Of a stretch of 46,214 nt of DNA, positions 18,790 to 26,906 are shown one piece after another (positions within the stretch are counted from its first letter, which is position 1; each line of letters begins with the position of its first letter). The notes under the pieces are model-generated. The model ran no database searches and was not told the DNA's origin. It saw nothing but the letters and a program-made list of their open reading frames with translations. A program made the translations under genes and the position numbers. The stretch lies in NCBI GenBank assembly GCA_018816735.1, contig JAHIVH010000056.1, positions 1 through 46,214 of the forward strand, in the 5' to 3' direction. The stretch is from Pseudomonadota bacterium. GTDB lineage: Bacteria > Desulfobacterota > Desulfobacteria > Desulfobacterales > JAHIVH01.

Positions 18790-20883
18790 TTACTGGTCCT
18801 GATTATAGCATAGTCTGCAACAACTCAAACATCTACCGGACTCAAATATAGCATCTTTTTCACTGATAACAAGATCGGCTTCCACAAATGATTTGATCCT
18901 TTCCTTTACCGGCAGTTCCGGCAAAGGCGTTCGTTTGGTTTTCTTCACACCCGGAACTGTTTTAAAAATAGACTCTGAAATTTTCTTTTTCCCGAATAAT
19001 GTCGATTCGGCTGCAACAACAGGCTCACCTTTAAGAAAGAGATCAATGGATCTTGCGGCTCTCCTGCCACCGCCTATCGCTTCGACCACAAGGGATGCAC
19101 CGGTAGCAGCATCACCCGCTGAAAATATATAAGGAATATTGCTTTGCAAGGTAATCGGATCGACAGAATCAATGGTATCCCATCGCGTGGTTTTAAGTTC
19201 TGAAATACGTTTGCCTTCCTCTTTGTCTTTGAATGAAATATCCGGTCCCTGCCCTATGGCTGTGATCAGCATATCAATCTCTATTACAGTTTCCGATCCT
19301 TCGACCGGTACAGGCCGTCTCCTGCCGCTGGCATCCGGTTCACCCAGTTCCATCTTCAGATATTCAAGTCCTTTTACCTGGCCGTTATCATCGCCAAGCA
19401 CCCGGTTTGGCGCGGCAAGAAATATAAATTTAATGCCTTCATGTTCGGCAGCTTCTATTTCAACCATGTTAGCAGGCATTTCTTTTCGTGTACGCCTGTA
19501 AACAATATAGACATCTTTTACACCCAGCCGTACGAGCGTTCTCACACAGTCAATCGCCGTGTTTCCGCCACCGACGACCGCACATTTCGTTCCAATGGGT
19601 ACGGTTAATTTGCTGTCACCCTGCTGATTGACGGAAAATTTGGTCAGAAAATCGATTCCGGTGTAACAGCCTTTAAGGTTGTCACCTTCAATACCAAGAC
19701 CATAGTCTTTCCATGCACCGATCCCCAGGAATATCGCATCAAAACCTGAGGATTTCAGTGATTCCACCGTAATATCCGTTCCCAGCTTAACATGGGTAAA
19801 TGCTTTTATACCCAAATTCAGGATACCGTCAATTTCCCATTCCAGAACCTTTTTGGGCAAGCGGTATTCGGGTATGCCATATCGAATCATGCCGCCCAGT
19901 TTGGGCATGGCCTCAAATATGGTTACATCATGTCCCACACGTCTTAAAAAGAATGCACAGCTCAATCCTGCAGGCCCTCCGCCAATAACCGCCACTTTTT
20001 TCCCCGTAGCCGGTGCGCATCTGACAGGAACCCGTGACCCAGAATTCATTTCATAGTCGGCAGCAAACCGTTTGAGCTGATTGATGGAAACCGGTTCATC
20101 ATCCGCAACCCCTCTTCTGCAATCATCTTCACATGGATGAGGACAAACCCTGCCACAAGAAAGAAGAAGCGGGTTTCTTTCACGAATGGTTCTTACGGCA
20201 CCTTCAAAGTCGTGTTTTTTAATCTGGGAGATGTATCTGGGAATATCAATTTGAGCAGGACATCGTTGCCTGCAAGGTGCAAGTGCATCCAGTTCATCGT
20301 TCAGATGCAGCAATCGCTGGGAGACCGTCTTGATTTCAATGATATTTTTAGGGCACGCACTATAGCAGGCACCGCATCCCACACATTTATCTTCATCAAC
20401 AACAGGATAGCCATTGTCACCGACCTTAATGGCATCAAAGAGACAGGATTTGACACAATCCCCAAATCCCAGGCAGCCGATTTTGCATTCTCTTCTCCCG
20501 CCATAAAGCGCTGAGGCCGCTCTGCAGCCGGATATGCCACTGTAAAAATATCTGTCTGCCGCACGATTACCGCCATCACAGTTGTTGTAGGAACGAAGCG
20601 GCTCTGCTGTGCTGCTTTCAATTCCCATAACCGCGCCAACCTGAGCCGCCGCCTCTGAACCGGCGACGATACAGACGCTGGGGGGCGCTATGCCTTCCAC
20701 TACCGCCTGTGCAGCAGCAGAGCATCCGGCAAAACCGCATCCCCCGCAATTGGCTCCGGCCAGCAACCCTTCAATTTTGGCAATTCTTGGATCTTCATAT
20801 ACGTAGAAAACTTTGGAGGCGACAGCAAGTATCAGACCGCATGTGGCTCCAATCCCGAGCATTAATAAAATGGCCTCTGTCAC
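18790..20883 (-). CDS. rnfB: RnfB fused to a GltD-like NAD(P)H:flavin oxidoreductase
   Basis: A 697-residue fusion, against ~200-450 for ordinary RnfB. Residues 1-25 form the membrane anchor. The RnfB Fes cluster ANCGGCGFAGC follows with C46, C49, C54 and C71, then two [4Fe-4S] ferredoxin motifs (C133-C147 and C167-C177). From ~200 comes a GltD/NfnB-type module. It has N-terminal Fe-S cysteines (C204, C208, C243, C247, C251, C255), an FAD site VAVIGGGPAG (297-306), an NAD(P)H site AVVGGGNTA (435-443), VYRRTRKEMP (461-470) and a closing FAD motif SAGDAATG. The tail ends in a Cys cluster, CLSCCRLC. In Rnf, RnfB passes electrons between ferredoxin and the membrane part. The fusion adds a direct NAD(P)H site. 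The GTG start has AAGGAAA. It is the last gene of the rnf operon. Confidence 0.92.
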   Translation of the reverse strand: MTEAILLMLGIGATCGLILAVASKVFYVYEDPRIAKIEGLLAGANCGGCGFAGCSAAAQAVVEGIAPPSVCIVAGSEAAAQVGAVMGIESSTAEPLRSYNNCDGGNRAADRYFYSGISGCRAASALYGGRRECKIGCLGFGDCVKSCLFDAIKVGDNGYPVVDEDKCVGCGACYSACPKNIIEIKTVSQRLLHLNDELDALAPCRQRCPAQIDIPRYISQIKKHDFEGAVRTIRERNPLLLSCGRVCPHPCEDDCRRGVADDEPVSINQLKRFAADYEMNSGSRVPVRCAPATGKKVAVIGGGPAGLSCAFFLRRVGHDVTIFEAMPKLGGMIRYGIPEYRLPKKVLEWEIDGILNLGIKAFTHVKLGTDITVESLKSSGFDAIFLGIGAWKDYGLGIEGDNLKGCYTGIDFLTKFSVNQQGDSKLTVPIGTKCAVVGGGNTAIDCVRTLVRLGVKDVYIVYRRTRKEMPANMVEIEAAEHEGIKFIFLAAPNRVLGDDNGQVKGLEYLKMELGEPDASGRRRPVPVEGSETVIEIDMLITAIGQGPDISFKDKEEGKRISELKTTRWDTIDSVDPITLQSNIPYIFSAGDAATGASLVVEAIGGGRRAARSIDLFLKGEPVVAAESTLFGKKKISESIFKTVPGVKKTKRTPLPELPVKERIKSFVEADLVISEKDAIFESGRCLSCCRLCYNQDQ

Positions 20884-20947
20884 AGATCGTTTCCTTCTTT
20901 ATTTAAGTTAAATAAACGATTTTGGATATTTACACTTATTTTTATGC

Positions 20948-21523
20948 TTATACCATGCCTTTGAATGTGTAAAAGGCAAGTGCTATAATGCCTGCAGTCA
21001 CAAGACCGATAGAGGTATCCTGAAGAGGCTTTGGCACACGGGCAAGGAGAATACGCTCCCTAACACCGGCAAAAAGAATCAGGGCAAGCCCGAACCCGGC
21101 CGCATAGGCAAAGGAGGATATAAGCGTCATGGTAAAGTTATACTCGCTTTTGATATTGATCAGGCATACACCCATTACGGCACAGTTAGTCGTAATCAGT
21201 GGTAAAAAAATACCCAGACCAGCGTAAAGCGCAGGGATACTCTTTTTAAGGAACATCTCGACGAACTGCACCAGAGATGCGATCACCAGAATAAAAGAAA
21301 TGGTTTTCAGGTATTCAAGGCCGTAAGGAACAAGTATCCAGTCATTGATGCACCAGGTAAATACGCCTGCGAGGACAAGCACGAAGATAACGGCCATCGA
21401 CATGCCAACTGCCGTCTCCATTTTTTTTGATGTGCCTAAAAACGGGCAGTTACCCAAAAACTGGGCCAGAAGAATATTGTTTACAAAAATACAGGCTATG
21501 ATCAGTTCAATATAGTCACCCAT
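20948..21523 (-). CDS. rnfA: Electron transport complex subunit RnfA
   Basis: About 191 residues from the ATG preceded by TAGGAGA; the longer frame to 21547 overlaps rnfE and lacks a site. Six membrane helices are visible. It has the family motifs NNILLAQFLGNCPFLGTS near the N-terminus and ITTNCAVMGVCL in the middle. The cysteine in each half supports the membrane-embedded iron-sulfur centre shared by RnfA and RnfE. It lies between rnfE and rnfB in the usual C-D-G-E-A-B order. RnfA and RnfE are inverted-topology homologues that form the core of the ion-translocating path. Confidence 0.95.
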   Translation of the reverse strand: MGDYIELIIACIFVNNILLAQFLGNCPFLGTSKKMETAVGMSMAVIFVLVLAGVFTWCINDWILVPYGLEYLKTISFILVIASLVQFVEMFLKKSIPALYAGLGIFLPLITTNCAVMGVCLINIKSEYNFTMTLISSFAYAAGFGLALILFAGVRERILLARVPKPLQDTSIGLVTAGIIALAFYTFKGMV

Positions 21524-21533
21524 GTTTAATCTC

Positions 21534-22127
21534 CTACTTGCTTCCAACCAGGTTCATCAGACAAAGCATCAATCCCAGACAGATAAATGCGCCGGGCGCC
21601 TGTACGAAAAATGCGAAGGGTTCATAACCGGACCCCATGATTTGCGTTCCCAAAATAGCACCTGTTCCGAATAGCTCCCTTATGGCACCAATCGATCCCA
21701 GAGCCATGGTAAACCCAATACCAATTCCCAATCCATCAGCAATTGAAGGAATAATCGGATTTTTAAACGCAAATGCCTCAGCCCTGCCAAGCAGGATACA
21801 ATTTACAACGATCAGCGGAATGAAAATGCCTAATGTCTGAAACAGCGCATACGCATATGCCTGCATTAACAATTCAACGACTGTAACAAATGTGGCGATG
21901 ATAATAATGAAACAGGCAATTCTGACTTTGGCAGGAATAACATTTCTCAGCATGGAGACAAGTATATTCGCGCAAACCAGAACAAAAGCCGTGGCAACAC
22001 CCATGCCGATTCCGTTTTTAACTGTTGTTGTCACACCCAATGTGGGGCAGAGACCGAGTACAAGCCTGAAAGGAGGAATTTCTGCCCATAGTCCTTTTAT
22101 AAATTCCTGAGCAACTGTTTTTGCCAT
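21534..22127 (-). CDS. rnfE: Electron transport complex subunit RnfE
   Basis: A 197-residue integral membrane protein with six helices. It shows the RnfE signature LVLGLCPTLGVTTTVKNGIGMG near the N-terminus and IVVNCILLGRAEAFA in the middle, with the conserved cysteines that bind the membrane iron-sulfur centre with RnfA. GGGAGAAG precedes the ATG. The rnfA ribosome-binding site begins just past its stop codon, so translation is coupled. Confidence 0.95.
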   Translation of the reverse strand: MAKTVAQEFIKGLWAEIPPFRLVLGLCPTLGVTTTVKNGIGMGVATAFVLVCANILVSMLRNVIPAKVRIACFIIIIATFVTVVELLMQAYAYALFQTLGIFIPLIVVNCILLGRAEAFAFKNPIIPSIADGLGIGIGFTMALGSIGAIRELFGTGAILGTQIMGSGYEPFAFFVQAPGAFICLGLMLCLMNLVGSK

Positions 22128-22143
22128 AAGATCTTCTCCCTCA

Positions 22144-22761
22144 CTATTCTTTTTCTTTTGGAGCAGGTTTATTTGAAGCTGTCTTAGCTTTTTCTATCAA
22201 TTGGGGTTTCAAACGTTTATAAATTTCACTGGCATTCGTTGCCGCCATGCAAACGCCTCTGGAAGTATATGTTGCTCCGGACAATGCATCCACCTTCCCT
22301 CCATCTGTTTTGACCTTAAAGGAATTGTTCAGGTCCATACCTGCAAACTGGGCTGCAAAAGCGGGTTCTGTTTTTGCTCGCGAGCCGATACCAGGTGTTT
22401 CACTATGGGTCGTGACACCAATGCCTTTAATCTGATCATTTTCAAGATTGACACCGACCATCAGACCGATCTTGCCATCAAAACCTGTACCAAACGTTTC
22501 AAAGACAACCGTGTTCGGATCGCCGCCATAACTACCGACGAAAAATTCGATCGGGGCTTTGCCCTCTGAAATTTCGAATTTGCTTGTCAGCGGATCATTT
22601 GATGTATCTCCAAGTATTTTCTTGATTGCAGGTGCTTTTTCATTCACAAGCTGCTGAAATTTGATCTGGTCCAGTGTCTTGTCTCTGACAGAAGCCAGAA
22701 TAAGCCCTGAAGACGCACTTAAAATCGTTAACACAACGACCATTTTTACAAGTTCATTCAT
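22144..22761 (-). CDS. rnfG: Electron transport complex subunit RnfG (covalent FMN)
   Basis: About 205 residues from an ATG preceded by AGGGAAGG; a GTG two codons upstream is too close to the site. One N-terminal membrane helix is followed by a periplasmic FMN-binding domain with DALSGATYTS (about 166-175), in which the Thr of SGAT carries phosphoester-linked FMN in the family. The C-terminal tail is charged (KAKTASNKPAPKEKE). The gene starts 2 bases after the rnfD stop. As the periplasmic flavoprotein of the complex, it is the likely partner of the multiheme cytochrome encoded at the head of the operon (inference). Confidence 0.94.
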   Translation of the reverse strand: MNELVKMVVVLTILSASSGLILASVRDKTLDQIKFQQLVNEKAPAIKKILGDTSNDPLTSKFEISEGKAPIEFFVGSYGGDPNTVVFETFGTGFDGKIGLMVGVNLENDQIKGIGVTTHSETPGIGSRAKTEPAFAAQFAGMDLNNSFKVKTDGGKVDALSGATYTSRGVCMAATNASEIYKRLKPQLIEKAKTASNKPAPKEKE

Positions 22762-22763
22762 TG

Positions 22764-23720
22764 TCACACCTTCCCTAACGCTTTTGGTCTGATTTTATCA
22801 ACAAGAGGATTGACAAGATTCATTAACAGAACGGCCAGAATTACGCCATCAGCGTATTGACCGATGTTTCTGATGAGAATGGTTAATATGCCACATCCCA
22901 ATCCATAAATCAGCATGGGGATGAAATTGACCGGTGAGGATGAATCCTCAGTCGCCAGAAAAAATATCCCAATGAGCGTATATCCGGTTAAAAGATGGAA
23001 AACCGGTCCGGCATAATGTTCCGGGTTGGATAAATTAAACAGGTAAGCGGTAATTATCACACCTGCGATGAATGAAAGGGAGATTTCCCAACGGATAAAT
23101 CCTCTGAGCATCAGATAAGCGCCTCCGATAATCAAAGCAATACCGCAGGATGAGCCGATACCGCCTATTTGATTCCCCATAAGCAGATCGGTCGTATTGT
23201 AATTTTTTAAGACAGATACGCCAAAGTTTTTTAGTGCAGCTATCGGGTAGAGCATCGTAAAATTGAATTCGTAGTTTAAAAGAGCTTCGTCAAAATCAAA
23301 ATGGCTTTTCCAGGCAACCATCAAAATAGCCACGCCAATAACTGTCGGATTAAACGGGTTGCCTCCGATACCGCCATATATCTGTTTTCCGATGACGATT
23401 GCCACAAAAGTGCCTGTTATTACCGCCCACCATGGCATGGTTGCCGGAAGAAGCATGCCGAAAATCAAGCCGATGACAGCGGCATTCCCATCTTCTGTTG
23501 CAATAGGGCGTTTCATTGCCAGATTCATCAGAATTTCCCAGAATATTGCCGATGAAACCGATAGGGAGATCACCCCGACAGCCGGCATGCCATATCTCAT
23601 CAGGCCGGGGATGATGGCTATGAGTGCGGCCAGCATGATATGGACACTTCTTGTACAAATACTTCCGCCATCATGCCAGAAAGGGGCATGAGATACATTA
23701 AGTTTGGTCTGATTACGCAT
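22764..23720 (-). CDS. rnfD: Electron transport complex subunit RnfD
   Basis: About 318 residues from the ATG with GGAGG upstream; this start overlaps the rnfC stop by 8 bases, while a longer frame to 23756 has no site. It is a polytopic membrane protein with about nine helices. Conserved segments include GGIGGNPFNPTVIGVAILM and a TEDSSSPVN region near the end. Most RnfD proteins carry covalent FMN on the Thr of an S/D-G-A-T motif. No such motif is visible here: the corresponding stretch reads LKNYNTTDLLMGNQIGGIG. FMN attachment is therefore uncertain. It sits between rnfC and rnfG. Confidence 0.93.
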   Translation of the reverse strand: MRNQTKLNVSHAPFWHDGGSICTRSVHIMLAALIAIIPGLMRYGMPAVGVISLSVSSAIFWEILMNLAMKRPIATEDGNAAVIGLIFGMLLPATMPWWAVITGTFVAIVIGKQIYGGIGGNPFNPTVIGVAILMVAWKSHFDFDEALLNYEFNFTMLYPIAALKNFGVSVLKNYNTTDLLMGNQIGGIGSSCGIALIIGGAYLMLRGFIRWEISLSFIAGVIITAYLFNLSNPEHYAGPVFHLLTGYTLIGIFFLATEDSSSPVNFIPMLIYGLGCGILTILIRNIGQYADGVILAVLLMNLVNPLVDKIRPKALGKV

Positions 23721-24999
23721 TATTTGCCTCCGCAGTCCTGATCTGGGCAAGTTCATGTTTTGCTAACGTGATATACTGGTAAACCGGCATTTTAGACACG
23801 CAAACATAGCTGCATAATCCGCATTCAATACATGAATCGAGATCATACATGATTTGTGCGTTTTCATACTGACCTGCCTCCAGAAAACGGATCAGAAGGT
23901 TGACAGGTACATTGGCCGGGCAAATTCTGACGCATTCACCACAATTGATACAAGGATAGTCTGAAATTTCGGGGATATCGTCTTTGTCCTGAATGATAAT
24001 GCCATCCGTATCACACATGACCGGTTGATCGAACGAAAATATTGCGGTTCCTTTCATCGGCCCGCCGAATATGATCCTGTCATTTTCATTAACTTTAATT
24101 TTGAGAAAAGACAAAACATCTTTCACCGGTGTCCCGATCAGGGCGGATACCATTTTTTTTGACCCGTCCTTGTTTATTACGGTAACCATTTTTTGAACCG
24201 GAAGATTCCCTGTTTTATATGCATTTCCAACGTTGGCTACCGCTTCTGCAGATATAAACAAAGTGCCATGATCTTCGCAGTTTTTACCCGCCGTCACAAC
24301 GGTTCCAAACGCATCCTTCATCAACAGTTTCGGATCAGCTGAGGGATAATCCAGACTTACTTTCTTGATATTCAATCCGATTGATGCCACGGCACTTTGA
24401 AGATGTTCGGGAACAGCCAGAGAAACATTCGGGACATTGGTCGCTTTTTTAATAACTTTGACACCTTCCTTGATATCTTCTATCTTCGACTTGACAATGA
24501 GCTGGCTGGTCGTAACCTGGAGATCGGCTTCAGCACAATTGACAACAATTGTATTGATCGTGATATCGGTATTGGCCATTGCATCAACCGGAAGGTTTCC
24601 CGGAATGTTTGCCAGAACTTTTTGAAGCGTTGACAGGGACGGTGCCTTTTTAAGGTTATCCACATTCGCATCCACAGTCTGATCCTGGGATACATCAATG
24701 GATATTTTATCGTAGGTTTTACCAAAACCGCCTATAAAGGGTTCTATCGAGGAAATTGTACCACTCGCGGGTGAAACAACAAATTCTTCATTAGTGCCTT
24801 GGCAGGAAAACAATTGTTGTCCTTTTTTAACCGCATCACCTGTCTTCAGAACCGGTGGCATATTCTTTCGTTTCATGTTCGGCAGAAACAGAACTATGAC
24901 CGAAGAAGCCGGAATCTGTTCAGGTGCAGTGGTGCTTCCGTCAAGCATGTCATATTGAAGTCTCGGCTTGATCAGTCCTAAAAAAGATCTTTTTATCAT
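23713..24999 (-). CDS. rnfC: RnfC-like subunit lacking the NADH-binding glycine loop
   Basis: A 428-residue soluble subunit. It has an N-terminal barrel-sandwich-like segment (LKTGDAVKKGQQLF...VSPASGTI), a central Rossmann-like region (INTIVVNCAEADLQVT, matching the family's IINGAECEP strand) and an SLBB-like region (ALIGTPVKDVLSFL). Two C-terminal [4Fe-4S] motifs follow (CINCGECVRICP and CIECGLCSYVC). Normal RnfC has a glycine-rich FMN/NADH loop (G-x-GGAGFPT) just before the IINGAE strand. Here that place reads LANIPGNLPVDAMANTD, with no glycine loop. The subunit probably cannot bind NADH and FMN as usual and may only relay electrons. AAAGGTTG precedes the ATG. It is the second gene of the operon. 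Confidence 0.9.
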   Translation of the reverse strand: MIKRSFLGLIKPRLQYDMLDGSTTAPEQIPASSVIVLFLPNMKRKNMPPVLKTGDAVKKGQQLFSCQGTNEEFVVSPASGTISSIEPFIGGFGKTYDKISIDVSQDQTVDANVDNLKKAPSLSTLQKVLANIPGNLPVDAMANTDITINTIVVNCAEADLQVTTSQLIVKSKIEDIKEGVKVIKKATNVPNVSLAVPEHLQSAVASIGLNIKKVSLDYPSADPKLLMKDAFGTVVTAGKNCEDHGTLFISAEAVANVGNAYKTGNLPVQKMVTVINKDGSKKMVSALIGTPVKDVLSFLKIKVNENDRIIFGGPMKGTAIFSFDQPVMCDTDGIIIQDKDDIPEISDYPCINCGECVRICPANVPVNLLIRFLEAGQYENAQIMYDLDSCIECGLCSYVCVSKMPVYQYITLAKHELAQIRTAEANNA

Positions 25000-25056
25000 A
25001 ATTCAACCTTTACTGTTTTTTCGTCAATTTTTACAGAAGATCGATTCAACATCCAA

Positions 25057-25614
25057 TTATATTACATGACACGAGCTGCAATCCACCGGCCCTGCGTCTC
25101 CGCTCTTATGGCAGCCAATGCATTGTTTGTGAAATGCATCTGAACGTTTGTAAAAATTCATGGATTTTGCTTCCCCGGCAATTTCATCAGGGTCATCATG
25201 GCATTCACTGCATGATGCAGGAAGTGAGCCATCCTCCGGAACCGTGTGGCAATCGCTGCAGGCCCTATCCATTTCATTGTTCCCCGGATGATGATTTTCG
25301 TTCGGTTCATGGCATTCAAGACAATTGGAAGGGACGTTAATCCCGATTTCCGGGGAGTGACATGTGCTACAGGGTTTGTAATCGCTCTCATCTTCTTCGT
25401 GATGATGATGGCAATCCGTACACGCAATGCTATACCCTGAATCTGAAAAATGATTTTTATGGGTAAAGAGCACTTTCCCTGCAACACATTTGAACATTGT
25501 CCTCACAGGCTTGTCCGGTTTGGAGGCCGGGAAGACCTTGTAGGAGACAACACTCAGAATAAACAACACCAAAGCCAGAATAATTGAGATTTTCAGTTCT
25601 TTTTTTGAAGTCAT
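25057..25614 (-). CDS. Membrane-anchored seven-heme cytochrome c of the rnf operon
   Basis: About 185 residues from the ATG preceded by AAGGG; a frame extending to 25650 is less supported. One N-terminal membrane helix (ISIILALVLFILSVVSYKVF) anchors a periplasmic domain. It carries seven CxxCH motifs, in order CTDCH, CSTCH, CLECH, CSDCH, CSECH, CIGCH and CSSCH, with several extra His residues for second axial ligands (FTHKNHF, HHHHEE). The spacing resembles cytochrome c3/c7-type proteins. Multiheme cytochromes at the head of rnf operons are known from methanogens and some sulfate reducers, where they link Rnf to the periplasmic electron pool. It is probably translated with rnfC, 58 bases downstream. 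Confidence 0.92.
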   Translation of the reverse strand: MTSKKELKISIILALVLFILSVVSYKVFPASKPDKPVRTMFKCVAGKVLFTHKNHFSDSGYSIACTDCHHHHEEDESDYKPCSTCHSPEIGINVPSNCLECHEPNENHHPGNNEMDRACSDCHTVPEDGSLPASCSECHDDPDEIAGEAKSMNFYKRSDAFHKQCIGCHKSGDAGPVDCSSCHVI

Positions 25615-25765
25615 TATTACCCTTGGTCCTATAATAAGGTTATCTTTCAAAAAGTCCGAATTTTACAAAAATGTTTAGGTAGCACACCACTTCGTTTCTC
25701 ACAAGATTTTTTTTATAAAAATGTTATATTGATAAACAATTAAAACCTTTTTCATATTCGGATGG

Positions 25766-25806
25766 TTTTGGGGTTGACTTTAGAAATAAGCATCGATATA
25801 TTTCTA
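25766..25806 (+). promoter_or_regulatory. Promoter-like element with inverted repeat, sharing a -35 context with the MoxR promoter
   Basis: TTGACT (25774-25779) and TATATT (25797-25802) are 17 bases apart. The inverted arms TAGAAATA (25781-25788) and TATTTCTA (25799-25806) flank the spacer and overlap the -10. The upstream context TTTTGGGGTTGACTTT (25766-25781) is identical to 7266-7281. It could drive a small open frame and/or the PilZ gene about 320 bases on. Confidence 0.45.
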
Positions 25807-25834
25807 TGAAACTGCCGGATCTTCCGTTTATAAA

Positions 25835-25981
25835 ATGATAAGGTTCTATTCCAGAAGTTTTCATCGGTATAAAGAAAAACCCCACAGATTGGTCGGCAGT
25901 AAAATCCTGTATTCGAATTGTTCTGGCGTAATGAAGATACATTCTGATGCAGCACCTCAATTATTAGAGATAAATTTATAA
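25835..25981 (+). CDS. Possible 48-residue open frame of unknown function
   Basis: A short frame directly after the promoter-like element encodes 48 residues beginning MIRFYSRSFHRYKEKPHRLV and ending LLEINL. It has no ribosome binding site and no recognised domain. It may be a chance frame or a decayed N-terminus. Its only support is position. Confidence 0.2.
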   Translation: MIRFYSRSFHRYKEKPHRLVGSKILYSNCSGVMKIHSDAAPQLLEINL

Positions 25982-26129
25982 CACATTATCTGTTTCCGGC
26001 CTGACGTGAAAACAGATTTTCAGAAAGTCTGTTGCCTGTGCCGTTTCATCAGAAAATGGCCAAAACGCCGTGCTGTATACAGCTTTTTTGAACGGACAAG
26101 GAAAAGTATATTTTAGGAGGTGATCATTT

Positions 26130-26648
26130 ATGAAGTACCATCGTGAAGGGACAGACAGGCGTAAAAGGAATCGCTATAGACTTCAACAAGGGGCCTATGC
26201 CGCCTTCAGCCCTTACTATATCAAACTTGGACCGATCGTAAATATAAGCCTGGGAGGTTTCGCCTGTCATTATTTTATTGACAGGGATCAACGCGATGAC
26301 CTGGTTGAACCGTATGTGTCTTTAAGAAACAACCAGTTTTTCATCCGGGATATCCCTGTAAAAGGGGTATGTAATTTTGAAATAAACATGGAAGAATCTC
26401 ATTACCTGAAAATGATGTACTGTGGTGTGCAATTCGGGCAACTGACATTTGAGCAATTCAAAGCTATTGATGAGTTTATCATTTATAACACATTGGATAT
26501 TCTTTCAGACCGAAGGTCAGCAATACAAAGAAGATCACGCAAAGATCAATCTGCCAGACTTGATCTTCCCAGATACAGTTCATTCGAAACGCCTGTGGAT
26601 ATGAACAGACGTTCCAGAAATGAAAGAAGAAACACTACAATCAATTAG
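26130..26648 (+). CDS. PilZ-domain-like protein
   Basis: A 172-residue soluble protein. It opens with the basic stretch TDRRKRNRYRLQQGAYA, resembling the RxxxR c-di-GMP motif. About 25 residues later NISLGGFACH fits the [D/N]xSxxG motif, so a PilZ c-di-GMP-binding domain is likely. The C-terminal 50 residues are Arg-rich and low complexity (DRRSAIQRRSRKD; MNRRSRNERRN) and probably disordered. A very strong AGGAGGTGATC precedes the ATG. It is monocistronic, with a promoter-like element about 320 bases upstream and a terminator downstream. It would be a cytoplasmic c-di-GMP effector, in line with the GGDEF proteins elsewhere in the window. Confidence 0.7.
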   Translation: MKYHREGTDRRKRNRYRLQQGAYAAFSPYYIKLGPIVNISLGGFACHYFIDRDQRDDLVEPYVSLRNNQFFIRDIPVKGVCNFEINMEESHYLKMMYCGVQFGQLTFEQFKAIDEFIIYNTLDILSDRRSAIQRRSRKDQSARLDLPRYSSFETPVDMNRRSRNERRNTTIN

Positions 26649-26792
26649 TTTTTACGAGGGCGCCTATGAATTAAGGAAGGAATTTTTTTTTCATTTTTCA
26701 TTAAAAACAGACCGTGCAGCTGCGTATGTTCTGCAGCTTCACTTTAGAAGGGCTCTGTTTCATATTGCCGGCATGATACAGAGCTTATATTC

Positions 26793-26822
26793 AAAGGGTG
26801 ATTCACATGAATCACCCTTTTT
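26793..26822 (+). terminator. Strong intrinsic terminator after the PilZ gene
   Basis: AAAGGGTGATTC and GAATCACCCTTT form a perfect 12-bp stem with the 4-base loop ACAT, followed by a T-run (CCCTTTTTG). It lies 145 bases beyond the PilZ stop and 85 bases from the end of fchA on the other strand, separating the convergent units. Confidence 0.85.
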
Positions 26823-26906
26823 GTTTCCTGTCTATATTCTTGTTTTTCGCACCATACAATCCGCGACGATCTCCTGAGCGATATACGACAATAATCCACC
26901 GATGGG

